Shown one piece after another: positions 6,130 through 7,644 of a stretch of 7,644 bases of DNA. Source of the stretch: B21-G16 sp003644825 [NCBI: Candidatus Zhuqueibacterota bacterium] (GTDB lineage Bacteria > SM23-31 > B21-G16); the NCBI GenBank assembly GCA_003644825.1, contig QNDJ01000060.1:1-7644 (forward strand), written 5' to 3'. The notes beneath the pieces were generated by a model. That model did not search any database and was not told where the DNA came from. It saw only the letters and a program-made list of their open reading frames with translations. The position numbers and the translations under genes were made by a program. The stretch's first letter is position 1, and every line of letters starts with the position of its first letter.

Positions 6130-6152
6130 AATATAATACAAATTGTTATATT
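6130..6152 (+). promoter_or_regulatory. Possible glnA promoter/operator region
   Basis: An exact TATAAT lies at 6132-6137, inside an inverted repeat AATATAA (6130-6136) and TTATATT (6146-6152) with a 9-base spacer, 42 bp upstream of glnA. No convincing -35 element sits 16-18 bp before it. The repeat does not fit the GlnR operator pattern TGTNA-N7-TNACA. The surrounding sequence is so AT-rich that chance is a real explanation. Confidence 0.25.
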
Positions 6153-6194
6153 AAAAATAAAATTCAATACACATAAAATATACAAAAGTTAATT

Positions 6195-7532
6195 ATGAAT
6201 AAAGAAAAATTGATAGAAAAAATTTTAAAAACAATTAAAGATAAAAAAATAAGTTTTATTGAACTCCGATTTACAGGAATATTCGGTCAGGACCACAATA
6301 CAATAATACCCTCTCACGAGCTTGAAAAATCGTTTGAAACAGGAACCTGGTTCGATGGTTCCTCTATTGAAGGATTTGTCAGGATATCTGAAAGCGATAT
6401 GTACTTAAGGCCAGACCCTACTACATTTTTTATTTCACCATTCAACAATAATGAAAAAATAAAAATTGGAAAAATAATCTGTGATATCTATACACCTGAT
6501 GGAGAACCATTTTTAAAAGACCCTAGATATATTCTTAAACATCAGGATGAAATAGCAAGAAAAAAAGGCTGGATTTTTAAAGCAGCATCAGAACTTGAAT
6601 TTTTCATATTTAAAAGAGAAAATGGCGAACTCTCCGTTACTCCCCACGATGATATAAGTTATTTTGAATCAAATATTGCTGGTAATGCCCCTGAAATAAG
6701 GTTGTGGATTATGTCTCATATGGAAGATATAGGCATCAAAATGGAGATGGGGCATCATGAAGTCGCACCAGGACAACACGAAATAGACTTCGTATATGAT
6801 GATGCAGTCAAAATGGCAGATTATATCCAGACCTACAAATATATTGTGAAATCAGTCGCTTACCTTCATAACTACGAAGCTACTTTTATGCCAAAACCTG
6901 AAGTCGGAATCAGTGGAAGTGGAATGCATACCCACTTCAGTCTATTTAATGAAAAAGGTGAAAACATTTTTTATGATAAAGAAAAAGAATTATCAGATAT
7001 TGCTAATTCCTTCTTTTCAGGGATACTAAAATACATAAAAGAAATGGCATTAATTACAAATCCTACAGTTAATTCTTACAAAAGGCTTGTTCCTGGTTAT
7101 GAAGCACCTGTTCTGATCTGTGCGGGCAAAAAAAACCGTTCTGCTCTTATAAGAATACCAGCCACAAGAAACGTTCCTAAGTCTACAAGAGGTGAATTGA
7201 GAAATCCAGACCCCTCTGCAAATCCATACCTGCTCTTTGCTGTTATGCTGGGAGCAGGATTAAAAGGAATAGAAGAAAATCTGCCTCCTCCTATTATGTA
7301 TGATGACAACATATATGAACTCTCAAGAGAAGAAAGAAAAAAAAGAGGTATCGGTCGCTTACCAAATGATATGGGGCATGCTATCAAGTTCTTCGAAAGC
7401 AGTAAACTGATGAGAGAAATACTCGGAGATGAATTGTTTGATTTTTATCTTGAAACGAAAATTAAAGAATATCACGAGTATCAATTTAACCAGATAAGTG
7501 ACTGGGAAATATCAAGATATTTTAATATTTAG
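6195..7532 (+). CDS. glnA: Glutamine synthetase type I (GSI-alpha)
   Basis: GlnA condenses glutamate and ammonia with ATP to make glutamine and acts as a cytoplasmic dodecamer. The 445-residue protein is full length and of the GSI-alpha class: it lacks the roughly 25-residue insertion of adenylylated GSI-beta enzymes. Conserved features include FDGSSIEGFVRI (53-64), with the active-site Asp54 and an arginine (Arg63) equivalent to the feedback-inhibition Arg62 of Bacillus subtilis. Metal ligands are Glu133, Glu135, Glu189 (HHEV) and Glu196 (GQHEID), plus His245 in the signature GSGMHTHFS. NPTVNSYKRLVPGYEAPV (289-306) carries the Glu303 flap, followed by ELRNPDPSANPYL (334-346). Position 28 is glycine where most relatives have aspartate in FTDxxG. 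ATG at 6195 has no Shine-Dalgarno sequence in a very AT-rich leader. No glnR, glnB or amtB is adjacent. Regulation by glutamine feedback is inferred from Arg63. Confidence 0.97.
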   Translation: MNKEKLIEKILKTIKDKKISFIELRFTGIFGQDHNTIIPSHELEKSFETGTWFDGSSIEGFVRISESDMYLRPDPTTFFISPFNNNEKIKIGKIICDIYTPDGEPFLKDPRYILKHQDEIARKKGWIFKAASELEFFIFKRENGELSVTPHDDISYFESNIAGNAPEIRLWIMSHMEDIGIKMEMGHHEVAPGQHEIDFVYDDAVKMADYIQTYKYIVKSVAYLHNYEATFMPKPEVGISGSGMHTHFSLFNEKGENIFYDKEKELSDIANSFFSGILKYIKEMALITNPTVNSYKRLVPGYEAPVLICAGKKNRSALIRIPATRNVPKSTRGELRNPDPSANPYLLFAVMLGAGLKGIEENLPPPIMYDDNIYELSREERKKRGIGRLPNDMGHAIKFFESSKLMREILGDELFDFYLETKIKEYHEYQFNQISDWEISRYFNI

Positions 7533-7591
7533 CTTTTTAATACTAAATATAAAATAACTTTCTGCTAGCCAATGAAAAACAGAATATTAAA

Positions 7592-7620
7592 GAGATTGCT
7601 TCGCTGTTGCTTGTAATGAT
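7592..7620 (+). repeat. Degenerate ATTGCTTCGC...GTAATGAT dispersed repeat downstream of glnA
   Basis: The segment reads GAGATTGCTTCGCTG followed by TTGCTTGTAATGAT. It shares its ends with the unit at 3531-3575 (GAAATTGCTTC and ACTTACAATGAT on the - strand) and the general ATTGC...GCAAT layout of the unit at 3589-3624. The 112-bp tract after glnA (7533-7644) contains nothing else I can assign, and no clear glnA terminator. Confidence 0.45.
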
Positions 7621-7644
7621 ATATATAACTGTATTCTATTGATA

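Noticed and set aside
7128-7342. A8 runs in glnA (7128-7135 and about 7335-7342) as programmed slippage sites
   Set aside because: The frame is intact through them, no downstream alternative frame or structure supports frameshifting, and such runs are expected in AT-rich lysine-rich coding sequence.
1-7644. CRISPR array, insertion sequence, prophage, toxin-antitoxin or defence module
   Set aside because: No regularly spaced direct repeats, transposase or phage genes are visible, and the coding genes are housekeeping or metabolic in type.

Overview
The window is a compact, AT-rich stretch of chromosome that reads as bacterial. YbbR/CdaR-type proteins, a GSI-alpha glutamine synthetase, a TsaD of bacterial length and sigma70-like promoter spacing all point to Bacteria rather than Archaea. 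The phylum cannot be named from the sequence. The base composition, the divergent YchF-like ATPase, an orphan PflX-like radical SAM enzyme and dispersed ATTGC...GCAAT repeats would suit an anaerobic, possibly uncultured lineage, but that is inference.

Layout from left to right. A sodium:neurotransmitter-symporter (NSS/SNF) family amino-acid transporter on the + strand is cut by the left edge. A PflX/PflA-like radical SAM protein follows 41 bp later on the same strand. It meets a divergent YchF/DUF933 ATPase on the - strand tail to tail, with only 4 bp between the stop codons. A 306-bp gap then holds degenerate inverted repeats and a possible terminator. To its right, read right to left on the - strand, lies a cluster: tRNA-Asn(GTT), a 63-residue zinc-ribbon-like protein, a membrane-anchored YbbR-domain protein, and tsaD. 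The ybbR and tsaD reading frames overlap by the four bases ATGA. A 168-bp AT-rich divergent intergenic region separates the tRNA from glnA on the + strand. glnA is followed by another copy of the dispersed repeat near the right edge.

Most of the content is housekeeping: nitrogen assimilation (glnA), tRNA supply and t6A37 modification (tRNA-Asn, tsaD), envelope or c-di-AMP-related regulation (ybbR), and a ribosome-associated ATPase relative (ychF-like). tRNA-Asn(GTT) has U36 and A37 and is therefore itself an expected substrate of the t6A pathway to which TsaD belongs. The least explained parts are the radical SAM enzyme with two extra cysteine clusters, the tiny zinc-ribbon protein, the altered nucleotide-binding motifs of the YchF relative, and the repeat family. 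I see no CRISPR array, transposase, phage gene or defence system.
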